Source: Candidatus Rokubacteria bacterium GWA2_70_23 (GTDB lineage Bacteria > Methylomirabilota > Methylomirabilia > Rokubacteriales > CSP1-6). Taken from it: a stretch of DNA of 40,757 nucleotides. Each line of letters starts with the position of its first letter. Positions within the stretch are counted from its first letter, which is position 1. The translations under genes and the position numbers were made by a program. The notes beneath the pieces are model-generated. The model was not told the origin of the DNA and ran no database searches. It saw only the letters and a list, made by a program, of their open reading frames with translations. The stretch is from positions 1-40,757 of the forward strand of contig MGBT01000121.1 of assembly GCA_001788395.1 (NCBI GenBank). The letters run 5' to 3'. Shown here piece by piece: positions 8,773-17,069 of the stretch.

Positions 8773-9518
8773 GCTCGCCAGTGCCTCGCCACGACGGGCG
8801 CCTCCCCGACCAGCTCCGCGGCATCACCCTCACGCGCGACTACCTGCGCCACCCCGAGGGCTCGGTGCTCGTGGAGTTCGGCGACACCAAGGTCATCTGC
8901 ACGGCGTCGCTCGAGGAGCAGGTGCCGCGCTTCCTCAAGGGGCAGGGGAAGGGGTGGGTGACGGCCGAGTACGGCATGCTCCCCCGCTCGACCAACACGC
9001 GCATGGGCCGGGAGCGCGGCGGCCCCAGCGGGCGCTCCCAGGAGATTCAGCGGCTCGTGGGCCGCTCGCTCCGGTCCGTCGTCGACATGACGAAGCTGGG
9101 CGAGCGCACCGTGTGGATGGACTGCGATGTGATCCAGGCCGACGGCGGCACGCGGACGGCGGCGATCACGGGGGCCTGGGTGGCGCTGGCGGATGCCCTC
9201 GGCCGGCTGGTGGAGGCGAAGACGCTGCCCGGCTCGCCGCTGCGCGAGTGCGTGGCCGCCATCAGCGTGGGCATCATCGGCGGCCGGCCGCTCCTCGACC
9301 TCGACTACATCGAGGACTCCACGGCCGAGGTGGACATGAACGTGGTGATGACCGCCTCGGGCGCCTTCGTGGAAGTGCAGGGCACCGCGGAGCAGACGCC
9401 CTTCGGCCGGGCGCGCCTCGATGCCATGCTGGACCTCGCCGGCCAGGGCATTGCCCGGCTCGTCGCGCTGCAGCAGCGCGCGCTCAACGCCCGCGCGGAG
9501 AAGATCCTCGTTCTCTGA
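8769..9518 (+). CDS. rph: Ribonuclease PH
   Basis: Phosphorolytic 3'-5' exoribonuclease that trims tRNA 3' ends using phosphate, as a hexameric ring. The 249-residue length is typical. Family signatures are clear: [19 protein letters not shown] near the N terminus, [50 protein letters not shown] and [22 protein letters not shown] overlaps the amidase TGA (ATGA), so the genes are coupled, and rdgB follows directly. The rph-rdgB pair is a common bacterial arrangement. Confidence 0.97.
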   Translation: MSSPVPRHDGRLPDQLRGITLTRDYLRHPEGSVLVEFGDTKVICTASLEEQVPRFLKGQGKGWVTAEYGMLPRSTNTRMGRERGGPSGRSQEIQRLVGRSLRSVVDMTKLGERTVWMDCDVIQADGGTRTAAITGAWVALADALGRLVEAKTLPGSPLRECVAAISVGIIGGRPLLDLDYIEDSTAEVDMNVVMTASGAFVEVQGTAEQTPFGRARLDAMLDLAGQGIARLVALQQRALNARAEKILVL

Positions 9519-10128
9519 GCCGCCCCTGGTCCTGGCCACCGCCAACCGCGCCAAGGCGGGCGAGATGGCCGCGCTCCTGGTGGGCGTCCCGTTCAGCATC
9601 CGCTCTCTCGCCGACTATCCCGGACTCACGCTGCCGCCCGAAGGCGCGACCTCGTATGCGGACAACGCCCTTGTCAAGGCGCGCTCGGTGGCGGCGGCCA
9701 CGGGGGCCCTTGCTCTGGCCGACGACTCGGGGATCGAGGTGGACGCGCTGGGCGGCCGTCCGGGGTTGCTCTCGGCGCGCTACGGCGGCCCCGACCTCTC
9801 CGACGCCGAGCGCTGTGCCGTCATGCTCCGGGAGATTCGCGACGTGCCGCGCGAGCGGCGCTCGGCGCGCTACCGCTGCGTGATCGCCCTCCGCGAGCCC
9901 GGCGGCCGCGAGGCGACGGTGGAAGGCCTCGTCGAGGGGGTGCTGCTGGACGCCCCGCGCGGGAGCGGCGGCTTCGGCTACGACCCGCTCTTCTATTACC
10001 CGCCGCTCGGCGCCACCTTCGCCGAGCTCGCGCCCGAGGTCAAGAACGCCGTCAGCCACAGGGGGCGCGCGCTCGTTCGCGCGCGGGCAGTGCTGCTGCG
10101 CTGGCGGGCCGACGGCGCGCCGCCTTGA
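9421..10128 (+). CDS. rdgB: XTP/dITP pyrophosphatase (RdgB/HAM1 family)
   Basis: House-cleaning nucleotidase that hydrolyses dITP, dXTP and ITP to monophosphates. Motifs: [13 protein letters not shown] (substrate-binding start), [39 protein letters not shown], and [14 protein letters not shown] with [11 protein letters not shown] near the C terminus. The start is not settled. The conserved domain opens at LVLATANR (9526), right after the rph stop. The only in-frame ATG is 9421, with a TTG at 9451; both lie inside rph and the extra residues look like an rph shadow. Initiation at the CTG at 9526, coupled to rph termination, is possible and would give about 200 residues, the family norm. Confidence 0.92.
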   Translation: MPCWTSPARALPGSSRCSSARSTPARRRSSFSEPPLVLATANRAKAGEMAALLVGVPFSIRSLADYPGLTLPPEGATSYADNALVKARSVAAATGALALADDSGIEVDALGGRPGLLSARYGGPDLSDAERCAVMLREIRDVPRERRSARYRCVIALREPGGREATVEGLVEGVLLDAPRGSGGFGYDPLFYYPPLGATFAELAPEVKNAVSHRGRALVRARAVLLRWRADGAPP

Positions 10129-10285
10129 ACCGCCCGCCGCCGGACGGTCCTCTTCCCTCCTGTCCACGTCCTGATACGTCCCGAATCGGCCAGGCTGACC
10201 CCTCGCAAACCGTCAGCGTGGCGTCAGCGAGGGGGGAGTGGAGAGGATCGTGGGCAGAGTCTCGGGCGCTTCGGCAGAGCGCCCT

Positions 10286-10314
10286 TTGACGTACACACCC
10301 CGGGTGTGTATCCT
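10286..10314 (+). promoter_or_regulatory. Toxin-antitoxin promoter with palindromic operator in the spacer
   Basis: A near-consensus promoter, TTGACG (10286-10291), 17-nt spacer, TATCCT (10309-10314). The spacer is filled by a perfect inverted repeat: TACACACCC (10292-10300), a single C, and GGGTGTGTA (10302-10310), which runs into the -10. A dimeric ribbon-helix-helix repressor bound there would block RNA polymerase, giving autoregulation by the antitoxin encoded 30 nt downstream. Confidence 0.75.
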
Positions 10315-10344
10315 GAGGCCATGGGCACGGGAGGTTCAAGAGCG

Positions 10345-10590
10345 ATGCATAAACGGGTGAACGTCACGCTCCCGGAGGAGACGATTCGACTCATCGATCG
10401 GTCGGCCAACCATGGCAACCGCAGTCGGTTCATCGATGAAGCCGTGAAGTACTTCGTGCGCGAGCACGGCCGGACCGAGCTCAGGCGGCTCCTCGAGGAG
10501 GGCGCCGAGCGTCGCGGGGCGCGAGACCTCGCGATCGCAGAGGAGTGGTTTCCTGTCGACAAGGACGCATGGCGAAAGCGGCGGCGGTAA
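10345..10590 (+). CDS. Ribbon-helix-helix antitoxin (MazE-like)
   Basis: 81-residue DNA-binding antitoxin. The N-terminal beta strand KRVNVTLPEETIRLIDR and the helices SRFIDEAVKYFV form a ribbon-helix-helix (CopG/Arc-type) fold. The C-terminal part (ELRRLLEEGAERRGARDLAIAEEWFPVDKDAW) resembles the segment that wraps the partner toxin. The ATG at 10345 is preferred over the earlier ATG 10321 because GGGAGG (10329-10334) precedes it and the predicted transcription start is near 10321. The toxin start lies 22 nt inside its 3' end, the usual antitoxin-first coupled order. Palindromic operator upstream. Confidence 0.85.
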   Translation: MHKRVNVTLPEETIRLIDRSANHGNRSRFIDEAVKYFVREHGRTELRRLLEEGAERRGARDLAIAEEWFPVDKDAWRKRRR

Positions 10591-10940
10591 TCCAGCCGCG
10601 ACGTGGGGAGGTGTACGTGGTGAGCCTTGATCCCTCGGTGGGAGCCGAGATCAGGAAGACTCGCCCGGCGGTCATCGTGCAGAACGACCCCGCGAACCGC
10701 CGCAGTCCGATCACCATCGTCGTGGCGATAACCTCGCAGTTCGAGGAGCCGCTCTACCCGACGGAGGTCCTGGTGCGCGCCCCGGAGGGAGGGCTCACGA
10801 CCGACTCCGTGGTGCTCTTGAACCAGATCCGCTCGGTCGACAAGGGCCGGCTGGTCCGCCGGCTCGGTGTCTTGAAGCCCGAGACCATGACGGAGATCGA
10901 CAGGGCTCTCCTCCTGAGTCTCGGGCTGGTTCAGGTGTAA
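10569..10940 (+). CDS. MazF/PemK-family toxin, endoribonuclease
   Basis: 123-residue toxin of the MazF/PemK family, sequence-specific mRNA endonucleases held inactive by the antitoxin. The family signature is complete: RRGEVYVVSLDPSVGAEIRKTRPAVIVQND near the start, with the catalytic Arg/Thr region EIRKTRP; TIVVAITSQ in the centre; and LLNQIRSVDKGRLVRRLG near the end. The ATG at 10569 follows AAGGA and overlaps the antitoxin by 22 nt. It has no frameshift and appears functional. The recognised RNA sequence cannot be read from the protein. Confidence 0.92.
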   Translation: MAKAAAVIQPRRGEVYVVSLDPSVGAEIRKTRPAVIVQNDPANRRSPITIVVAITSQFEEPLYPTEVLVRAPEGGLTTDSVVLLNQIRSVDKGRLVRRLGVLKPETMTEIDRALLLSLGLVQV

Positions 10941-11015
10941 GGGGAGGCTGTCACGGATGTCCGTCAGAGGTTCCGCGTGGGGGCCGGCGTTGGTAATGGT
11001 AGGATTTCCGGGCGT

Positions 11016-11092
11016 CGGGGTGTAGCGCAGCCTGGTAGCGCACCTGCTTTGGGAGCAGGGAGTCGGAGGTTCAAATCCTCTCACCCCGACCA
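11016..11092 (+). tRNA. tRNA-Pro(TGG)
   Basis: Cloverleaf folds fully: acceptor stem CGGGGTG/CACCCCG, D-arm GCGC...GCGC, anticodon stem CCTGC/GCAGG with loop TTTGGGA and anticodon TGG at 11050-11052, T-arm with TTCAAAT, and an encoded CCA at 11090-11092. Reads CCA/CCG proline codons. Confidence 0.96.
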
Positions 11093-11118
11093 CTCACCCC
11101 TTCCCTCCGGAGGCCCGC

Positions 11119-11421
11119 ATGAAGCGTGTGGCGACAGCCGCCGGCATCCTGGCCGTCACGACGGCCTGGACCCTCGGTCCGGCCGAGGCCTGGAACTGCC
11201 CCGTGCAGATCAAGGGCGCCGGGGACGCGATCAGGCGCGCCGAGGCCATGAAGCTCTCGCCGGAGGCCAGGGCCCTCGTCGAGGAGGCCAAGAAGCTCGT
11301 CGCCCAGGCCCGGGCGCACCACGGCGACGCCAAGGCCAAGATCGACCACGCCAACGCCATGTGGAAGGCCCGGTCGGCGCAGGCCCAGGCCGAGGCCGCC
11401 CAGGCCATCTCGACGCCGTAG
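11119..11421 (+). CDS. Small exported helical protein, function unknown
   Basis: 100 residues. A clear signal peptide (MKRVATAAGILAVTTAWTLGPAEA) with cleavage near residue 24 leaves a mature protein of about 76 residues. The mature part is Ala/Lys/Glu-rich and almost wholly helical (AGDAIRRAEAMKLSPEARALVEEAKKLVAQARAHHGDAKAKIDHANAMWKA), perhaps a helical hairpin like small metal-binding periplasmic proteins. It has a single Cys just after the signal peptide and two adjacent His (ARAHHGD). A GGAGG ribosome-binding site precedes the ATG. Related Ala-rich exported proteins are widespread but uncharacterised. Confidence 0.7.
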   Translation: MKRVATAAGILAVTTAWTLGPAEAWNCPVQIKGAGDAIRRAEAMKLSPEARALVEEAKKLVAQARAHHGDAKAKIDHANAMWKARSAQAQAEAAQAISTP

Positions 11422-11583
11422 CGCGCTGCGCGCTTCGTACCGGTTCAGGCGCCCCGCCTGGATGTCGCCGCCGGCGAGCGCGCCGCCGCCGCGCCCACGC
11501 CGACGCCGTCGGGCGCCGCGGCGGTGAGCGTGAAGCTGTCCCGCCGCCGGCCCGTGAAACATCTGCTGCGTCGCGCGCTGAGG

Positions 11584-12822
11584 CTAGGCGCGCTGGGCGG
11601 GAGGCGCGGCGGAGCGGACGGATGCCAGGAGCAGGAGCGCCGAGAGCGTGAGCGCGGCGCAGAGCGCGTAGGCCGCACGGAGCCCCGCGGTCTCGAGCAG
11701 CGCATAGCCCACGAGCGGGCCCAGCGCGGCGCCCAGATCCCCCGCGGTGGCGAGGCCGCCCATCACGACGCCGCGGAGATGGGGCGGCGTGCCGTCGCCC
11801 GTCCAGACGACGACCGCCGGGTGGAGCAGGCTCTCGCCCACCGCGACCAGCACGACTCCGGTGGCGACCATGCCGACCCTGCGTCCCGTCGCGAGCACCA
11901 TGAATCCCATCAGGCTCACCAGGACGCCCGCTGCCGCGACGTTGCGCCGGTTGCCGAAGCGGTCGAGGAGATGCCCGGCGATGGGCGCCCCCACCATCCC
12001 GGCGAGGCGGCGCGTGGCGAGGAGCATGCCGGTCAGCGAGGCGATGGGAACGACGAGGGTGGTTCCCGGCTCGGCCGCCAGCTGCTTCAGGTAGACGCCG
12101 AGCGTCGCCATCAGCACGCCGCTGCCCGCGAAGAGGCTCGCGAAGGTCACGTAGGCCGGGGCGAGGAGGCGGGCGTCGAGCGGGCGCAGCGCGGCGAGCG
12201 TGCCGAGGCCCGCGCTCCCCTCGTGCCGGGCCGTGCTGCCCTCCCCGGCGCCGGGCGCGCGCAGCACCCAGACGGCGACGATCAGGCCCAGCGCCGCCAG
12301 CGGCACGTAGATCGTCAGGGTCCCGCGATAGCCGAGCAGATCGGTCAGGACACCCGACAGCACCAGGCCCAGCAGGGTGCCGAGCTGGAGCAGCGACTGA
12401 TAGGTCCCCACCGTGCGCCCCCGGTCCTCGGAGGTGGACAGATCGAGCATGATGGCGACCCCGCCCACCGAGATCAGCGCGAAGGCGATGCCCCAGACGA
12501 TGCGCCAGAGGAGCAGCGGCCAGAAGCTGGACGAGAGCAGGTACCCCGTCGTCGAGGCGAGCGCCAGCGCCATGCCGAGGAGATAGGGCCGGCGCCGGCC
12601 GAGCCGGTCGGACAGGAGCCCGCCCAGGGAGTTGGCGCCAAGGCGCACGAAGCGGTTGGCGCTGAGGACGATGCCGAGGCTCGCCGCCGCGATCCCCGCC
12701 GCCGCCGGGTCCGAGGGCAGGAAGACGTAGAGCATCTGGTCACCGAGGAGCGCCAGCGAGTAGGCGAGGGCGAGCCCCGCTGCGAGCGCGTAGCGCCGGC
12801 TGCGCATCGGCCGATGCGACAC
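11584..12822 (-). CDS. MFS transporter
   Basis: 412-residue inner-membrane protein of the major facilitator superfamily with about 12 hydrophobic segments. The loop 2-3 signature reads GGLLSDRLGRRRPYLLG, and the equivalent in the second half is GHLLDRFGNRRNVAAAG. A central hydrophilic loop (APGAGEGSTARHEGSAGLG) separates the two six-helix halves. The substrate cannot be told; drug or sugar-derivative efflux is typical for this subgroup. It is followed 59 nt upstream on the other strand by unrelated DNA, and the DyP-type peroxidase lies 88 nt away on the same strand, perhaps with its own promoter. Confidence 0.9.
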   Translation of the reverse strand: MSHRPMRSRRYALAAGLALAYSLALLGDQMLYVFLPSDPAAAGIAAASLGIVLSANRFVRLGANSLGGLLSDRLGRRRPYLLGMALALASTTGYLLSSSFWPLLLWRIVWGIAFALISVGGVAIMLDLSTSEDRGRTVGTYQSLLQLGTLLGLVLSGVLTDLLGYRGTLTIYVPLAALGLIVAVWVLRAPGAGEGSTARHEGSAGLGTLAALRPLDARLLAPAYVTFASLFAGSGVLMATLGVYLKQLAAEPGTTLVVPIASLTGMLLATRRLAGMVGAPIAGHLLDRFGNRRNVAAAGVLVSLMGFMVLATGRRVGMVATGVVLVAVGESLLHPAVVVWTGDGTPPHLRGVVMGGLATAGDLGAALGPLVGYALLETAGLRAAYALCAALTLSALLLLASVRSAAPPAQRA

Positions 12823-12910
12823 CAGCAGATGCCCGCCCGTGATCAGCGTGTCGAACAGACCGGCATTCCCCTGCGGTGCGGCGATGTCGGCCGGATCCCG
12901 GCGCTCGCCC

Positions 12911-13840
12911 TCATCGCCGTCCCAGCGACCGCAGCACGTCGAGAGACGGGGCGAAGAAGTTGGCGCCGGACACGGCCCGGGAGTGGTCCATGAGGTGGTC
13001 GTGGAGGCCGTCTCCCGCGGTCCCCATCATCCGGTTGAGCATCTTCTCCGGGATGTCCAGGCTCTTGCAGTACGCGATGAAGAACAGGCCGGCCTCGGAC
13101 ACGGTCCCGTAGGGGAAGCTGTGACGAACGATCTCCAGCTCCTCTCCGTTCTCCTCGATGACGACGCGGCTGATGTGAGCGGTGGCCGGCTTCACGCGCT
13201 CGGGCAGCTCCGCGCTATCGGGCTTCCTCCTCCCGATGATGCGCTCCTGTTCCTTCCGTGGCAGGGCCGCCCATCGCTCGAGATCATGCACGTACCGCTG
13301 GGTGAACACGTAGCTGCCCCCGGCAAAGACCGGATCCTCCTCGCCGACCAGGGCGGCGCGGGCGCGCGCGCCGGCGCCCTTGGGGTTCTCGGTACCATCG
13401 ATGAACCCCGTCAGGTCACGGGAGTCGAGGTACTGGAAGCCATGCACCTCGTCCATCACCTCGACGGCATCGCCCAGCTGATTTCGGAGACGCATGGCCA
13501 GCTCGAAATTGAGATCATGGCGCCTCGAGAGAACGTGCAGCAGGAGATCTCCGCCCGTGCTTGGAGCGGTGCGCCCCTGGGCGGCGATGGCACGGAAGGG
13601 ACGCAGCCCGGCCGGGCGTTGCTTCGGGGAGATGACATCCCAGAACTCCGAGCCGAAGCTCACGGTGCAGGCGAGCTTGGCCCGCAGGTCAGCGGCGCCA
13701 AGCTTCTCCACCAATGCCGGGATGCCGGCGGCCCCCCTGGCGACGCTCTGGCCGTGCTTCTCGGGATCGAGCGCCCGGAGCACGAGGAACAGGGCATTGC
13801 GACTCGGTGCGGGAATGAACCCAGGTTGTGGACTGGCCAT
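12911..13840 (-). CDS. Dyp-type peroxidase (YfeX-like)
   Basis: 309-residue heme peroxidase that oxidises dyes and phenolics with H2O2, and in YfeX-like enzymes may act on porphyrinogens. The GXXDG motif is GFIDGTENP (residues 145-149 onward) with the distal Asp. The proximal heme ligand is His222 in PATAHISRVVI, and the distal Arg is Arg239 in IVRHSFPYG. The C terminus has SLDIPEKMLNRMMG and HDHLMDHSRAVSGANFFAP. No Tat signal, so it is cytoplasmic unless packed in an encapsulin; no encapsulin gene or targeting tail is seen. I choose the ATG at 13840 because GGAGG sits five bases before it; the ATG at 13852 has almost no spacing. Confidence 0.93.
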   Translation of the reverse strand: MASPQPGFIPAPSRNALFLVLRALDPEKHGQSVARGAAGIPALVEKLGAADLRAKLACTVSFGSEFWDVISPKQRPAGLRPFRAIAAQGRTAPSTGGDLLLHVLSRRHDLNFELAMRLRNQLGDAVEVMDEVHGFQYLDSRDLTGFIDGTENPKGAGARARAALVGEEDPVFAGGSYVFTQRYVHDLERWAALPRKEQERIIGRRKPDSAELPERVKPATAHISRVVIEENGEELEIVRHSFPYGTVSEAGLFFIAYCKSLDIPEKMLNRMMGTAGDGLHDHLMDHSRAVSGANFFAPSLDVLRSLGRR

Positions 13841-13859
13841 GGCCACCTCCATTCCTCCC

Positions 13860-14502
13860 TCAGCGACGCCGCGAGCGCCCGGCCCCCGGCTTGCGCCGGT
13901 CGATCGCGGCTCCCCAGCTCGTGAGGAAGGCGGTCACGAACGCGTGCTCCTTCGAGGGCTCCACCGCCAGCGGCGCCAGCGCCAGCGCCGAGGCGAGCGC
14001 GAGGTGGTACCCCTCGGAGCGGGAGGCCGCCGCGCGGCGGTAGGCCGGGTGGGCCTCGTTCACCCACACCGTGGACTCCACCAGCCGGCCGAGCTCCGGG
14101 TCGTCGGGGCGCTGCTCGAATCCAGGGTGCCCGGTGGCGCGAGGCCAGCCCCCACGTGGTCGCCACGTGCCGCGGACCCTGCCGCGTCTCGGTGAGCACC
14201 TCCCGGCAGAGGAGCAGCGCCACCTTGATGCCGACCCCCGCGAAGCCGATGCCCTCGCCCCTGACCTTGGCGGTCGCCGCGATGTCGTGGTAGCGGGCCA
14301 GCTCGCGGCGCCTCATCCCCAGCCCGTCGTCCACCAGCGCGAGGTTGCGCGCCGCCGGGTCGGCGGTGATCGTGATCGTCGTCGCGCGGGAGTCGAGGCA
14401 GTTGGCGACGATCTCGGTGAGGATGGTCTCCTCGGCGGGCCCGGGGTAGGCGTCGCGCAGGTCCTCGAGGAGATGCAGCAGGTCGACGCGCGTCTCACCC
14501 AC
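13860..14502 (-). pseudogene. GHKL (HSP90-like) ATPase, broken by internal deletion and frameshift
   Basis: The first frame (14502 to about 14125) carries a good GHKL ATP-binding fold: ETILTEIVANCLDSRATTITI (N-box), LVDDGLGM (G1 box) and GEGIGFAGVGIKVALLL (G2 region), then WGLASRHRAPW. After that it turns into Arg/Pro/Gly shadow sequence. A second frame picks up at HPGFEQRPDDPELGRLVES (about 14135) and runs through VWVNEAHPAYRRAAASRSEGYHLALA to AAIDRRKPG, ending at 13860. That looks like the natural C terminus of the same protein. The central several hundred residues expected in such ATPases are absent and the two parts are out of frame. Both ends keep coding-like composition, so the lesion is fairly recent or an assembly error. 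Confidence 0.7.
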
Positions 14503-14535
14503 GGATCGCTCTCAGGCCCATGCCTGCCGCATGCC

Positions 14536-15597
14536 CTACCGCCGGCAGATGTAGATGCTGTTCTGCGGGCCGGGGGCGTCCACCACCTCGACGCGCCCGA
14601 GGCCCGCCTCCGCGAGCATCCGCCGGGCGACCTGCTCGCCCCAGCACGTGCCGAGCCCCGTGCCGCCCTCGGCCAGCGACACCGTCAGGCAGTGCAGCAC
14701 GCTGATCCCGTACATGTACGGCGCGAACGGGTTGCCGATATTGTCCTCGAGGTTACTCGAGGCCTTGGGCTCGATCATGAGGTAGACGCCGTCGGGCGCC
14801 AGCGCCCCGACGATCCGCCGGAGGACCGCCGCGGGGTCGCGCTGGTCGTGGATCGCGTCGAATGACGTGATGATGTCGAACGTCGGCTCGGCAGGGAGCT
14901 GCGTGATGTCCAGCGCCTCGAAGCGCGCGTTGGCGAGCCCCATCGCCTGCGCCTCCGCCCTGCCGAGCGCGATCGCGTCCTCGCCCCAGTCGTAGCCGAC
15001 GAAGCTCGAGGCCGGGTACGCCCGGGCCATCACGTTGACGGCGTGCCCGGTGCCGCAGCCCACGTCCGCCACCCGGATGCCGGCCGTGAGCCGATCGGGA
15101 AGCCCCTTCACGGCGGGCAGGAACCCCTTGACCAGGAGCCCGTCGTAGAGCAGCCGCCACGACGCGTCCTGGGACGCGGTGAAGTCGGGCCGGAACTCGC
15201 TGTACGGCACCCCCCCACCGGTCCGGAAGCACTCGGCCACCTTCGGCATGCGCGCGGCCAGCATCGGCACGAGGTGGCTGTTGGGCGCGAGGTTGCGGCT
15301 CGACGTCCCGGTCAGACACACGGCGTGCTCGGGCGGGAGCGTGAAGGTCTTCGATGCGGCGTCATACGCGACGATGCCGCCCGTCGCCATGGCGCCGAGC
15401 CACTCGCGGGCGTAGCGCTCGACGAGCCCGGCCCGGTGGGCGATCTCGCGGCTGGTGCCGGGCCCCTGTGCCACCGCCTCGAAGAGCCCCATGCGGTGGC
15501 CGACGTCGATGAGCAGGGTGAGCAGGCTGCTCGTGTACAGGCCGAACACCTTTCGGGCGAAGTCCTGGACGCGCTGACGATCGAGCTTCTGCTCCAT
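14536..15597 (-). CDS. Class I SAM-dependent methyltransferase with winged-helix N-terminal domain
   Basis: 353 residues. The N-terminal part (about 20-110, LLIDVGHRMGLFEAVAQGPGTSREIAHRAGLVERYAREWLGAM) is a dimerisation/winged-helix domain like that of O-methyltransferases. The catalytic domain has motif I VADVGCGTGHAVNVMA (about 175), an acidic ribose-binding stretch VGYDW, and motif LMIEPKASSN. The order recalls small-molecule methyltransferases of the rhodoquinone/UbiE-like and S-box groups; no substrate can be named. GGAGG lies eight bases before the ATG. It stands alone between the broken ATPase gene and a toxin-antitoxin pair. Confidence 0.88.
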   Translation of the reverse strand: MEQKLDRQRVQDFARKVFGLYTSSLLTLLIDVGHRMGLFEAVAQGPGTSREIAHRAGLVERYAREWLGAMATGGIVAYDAASKTFTLPPEHAVCLTGTSSRNLAPNSHLVPMLAARMPKVAECFRTGGGVPYSEFRPDFTASQDASWRLLYDGLLVKGFLPAVKGLPDRLTAGIRVADVGCGTGHAVNVMARAYPASSFVGYDWGEDAIALGRAEAQAMGLANARFEALDITQLPAEPTFDIITSFDAIHDQRDPAAVLRRIVGALAPDGVYLMIEPKASSNLEDNIGNPFAPYMYGISVLHCLTVSLAEGGTGLGTCWGEQVARRMLAEAGLGRVEVVDAPGPQNSIYICRR

Positions 15598-15767
15598 GGG
15601 GTCATCCTCCGCATGGCGTGGCAGGCTCCCGCGGGCCCGGAGCCTCAGGGGGATCGGCGTCCCGGGGGACGCATCGAGCCTCTTCTACCCGGAGGGATAC
15701 TGCGCCGGCGACAGCGGCGCCGTCAAGGAGCGTGCGCGGCCTTCTTGAAGCCCGGGTGATCCGCGGG

Positions 15768-16160
15768 TCACAGCTCGGTGGGTCCTAGGATCTCGACGAG
15801 GCGAGATGCCGTTCGCCGGAGTCGCGCGTCGAGCGTGAGGAGACGCGAGCCAAGCAGGTGGGCCAACGCCACGTACTCGGCATCGTACGTCTTCGCCCAG
15901 CCGAGCTCGTCGGCGATGCGCCAGGCCTCGGGCGTCAGGCGCGCGTGACGCCTGGCCCCGATCGGCGCGGCGAGAAAGCGCTCGAGCGCTGCGCGCCCGA
16001 GGCCACGCGAGACAGTGCCGCGCCAGGCCATCTCGTGGAGCACTGAGGGAACCTCGGACCACAGGAGCGCGGGCGCGACCAGCTCTTCCTGGTCGAGGAG
16101 GGCGAACCCGTCAGAGGGCAGAGACGCCTGGACCGCTACGCTCGCGTCTATGACCAGCAC
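15768..16160 (-). CDS. PIN-domain toxin (VapC family)
   Basis: 130-residue predicted ribonuclease toxin. The four acidic residues of the PIN active site can be placed: Asp5 (VIDASVAV), Glu36 (LWSEVPSVL), Asp93 (TYDAEYVALA) and Asp111 (LLTLDARL). It starts two nt after the upstream antitoxin stop, in antitoxin-first order. VapC proteins cleave tRNA or rRNA; the target here is unknown. It is apparently intact. Confidence 0.9.
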   Translation of the reverse strand: MLVIDASVAVQASLPSDGFALLDQEELVAPALLWSEVPSVLHEMAWRGTVSRGLGRAALERFLAAPIGARRHARLTPEAWRIADELGWAKTYDAEYVALAHLLGSRLLTLDARLRRTASRLVEILGPTEL

Positions 16161-16162
16161 GA

Positions 16163-16408
16163 TCAGCGCCCCGCGCGCGATCGCCGCACGGAGTGGACGA
16201 CGTTGGGCATGGTCTCCCCCGTGCTGGTCTTTTTCCAGGCCGGCGGCAGCGGCAGCACATCCCCCTTGAAGAGACTCCTCAGGTCATCTTCGTCGACCAC
16301 GTGCTGCGTGCCCACCTTGCGGGCGCGCAAACGGCCCGAGCGAATCCAGCGACGGACGGTCTCGGGGTCGCGTCCAAGCTTGGCGGCAACTTCCGGCACG
16401 GTAAGCAT
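16163..16408 (-). CDS. Excisionase/MerR-type HTH antitoxin
   Basis: 81 residues. The first 50 are a helix-turn-helix of the excisionase/MerR type (MLTVPEVAAKLGRDPETVRRWIRSGRLRARKVGTQHVVDEDDL), and the remaining 30 are likely the toxin-binding tail (LPLPPAWKKTSTGETMPNVV). It precedes the PIN toxin by two nt. HTH antitoxins of this kind are found with some PIN toxins in place of the usual AbrB or RHH types. A near-perfect palindrome overlapping a TATACT -10 lies 5-17 nt upstream, which suggests autorepression. Confidence 0.82.
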   Translation of the reverse strand: MLTVPEVAAKLGRDPETVRRWIRSGRLRARKVGTQHVVDEDDLRSLFKGDVLPLPPAWKKTSTGETMPNVVHSVRRSRAGR

Positions 16409-16413
16409 GTGTA

Positions 16414-16425
16414 GTAGTATACAAC
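16414..16425 (-). promoter_or_regulatory. Palindromic site over a -10-like hexamer of the PIN toxin operon
   Basis: GTAGTATACAAC is a 12-bp palindrome with one mismatched pair, centred on GTATAC. On the minus strand it contains TATACT, six to eleven bases from the antitoxin ATG. It is the only AT-rich patch nearby. No convincing -35 was found. Confidence 0.45.
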
Positions 16426-16608
16426 ACTAAAGCCCGCCGCGGACACCCCGGCTTGCCGGGACACCAAGGCCCCGTCCGACCTGAGGCGAATCCCGGTCAG
16501 CGGCGGCGGCGTGGTGAAGGATAAGGAGGCGAGGAACGGCCGCAGGCCCCGGCCAGCGCGGGACCGCCGACGCGGTCGGGGCCGGGCCGGGAGACTCGGG
16601 GAAGAGCC

Positions 16609-16632
16609 GGTCGGCCCAGCGGTCGGCCCAGC
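16609..16632. repeat. 12-bp tandem duplication
   Basis: GGTCGGCCCAGC is repeated twice head to tail in the non-coding stretch 16409-16666. That stretch otherwise shows no gene on either strand that I can support. Confidence 0.6.
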
Positions 16633-16666
16633 GAGGTCTCGCGACGCGGCGACCGGGCTGACCCGC

Positions 16667-17032
16667 CTATCCACGTTGACTCGAGCCGGGGTTCTGTTGC
16701 GCGGCCAGGATCCGCAGCCCGTCCCGCGCTGCTTGCGCGACCTCGGGGTCGGCATCCGCGGTCAGACGCCGTAGCTCTGGCTCCAACCGGAAGGCGCCGA
16801 TGTCACCCGCAATGACGGCCACGGTCGGCAGGTTCTGGCGGCGATGAATGGCTTCCGCGATGAGGGGCTCCGCCCGTTTCCCGCCCTGGACGAGAAACAT
16901 GCCTGCGACGCTTCGAACGCCTTCGTCCGGCGAACCCAATGCATCGACGAGCGCCCGGCCGGCAGATCGCAAGCCAGTGGCGCTCCAGACCGACCTCAGC
17001 GCGAACAGCCGCGCCGCCTGCAGGGGCCCCAT
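16667..17032 (-). CDS. HEAT-repeat protein
   Basis: 121 residues made of two to three HEAT-like helical hairpins (SAGRALVDALGSPDEGVRSVAGMFLVQGG, RAEPLIAEAIHRRQNLPTVAVIAGDIG, LEPELRRLTADADPEVAQAARDGLRIL). HEAT repeats make protein-binding scaffolds. No signal peptide. It lies 37 nt downstream of the HEAT-hydrolase gene, in the same direction, and the two very likely form one transcription unit. The function is unknown; a role as partner of the hydrolase is an inference from position and the shared repeat type. Confidence 0.72.
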   Translation of the reverse strand: MGPLQAARLFALRSVWSATGLRSAGRALVDALGSPDEGVRSVAGMFLVQGGKRAEPLIAEAIHRRQNLPTVAVIAGDIGAFRLEPELRRLTADADPEVAQAARDGLRILAAQQNPGSSQRG

Positions 17033-17069
17033 ACGGTCATCTTAGCGCGCCTGGAAGCTGCCCGATCCC

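Noticed and set aside
15645-15748. Plus-strand frame reading RGIGVPGDASSLFYPEGYC ending at TGA 15746, like a gene 3' end
   Set aside because: No start, no recognisable family, and only about 35 codons; could be chance coding-like DNA between two minus-strand genes.
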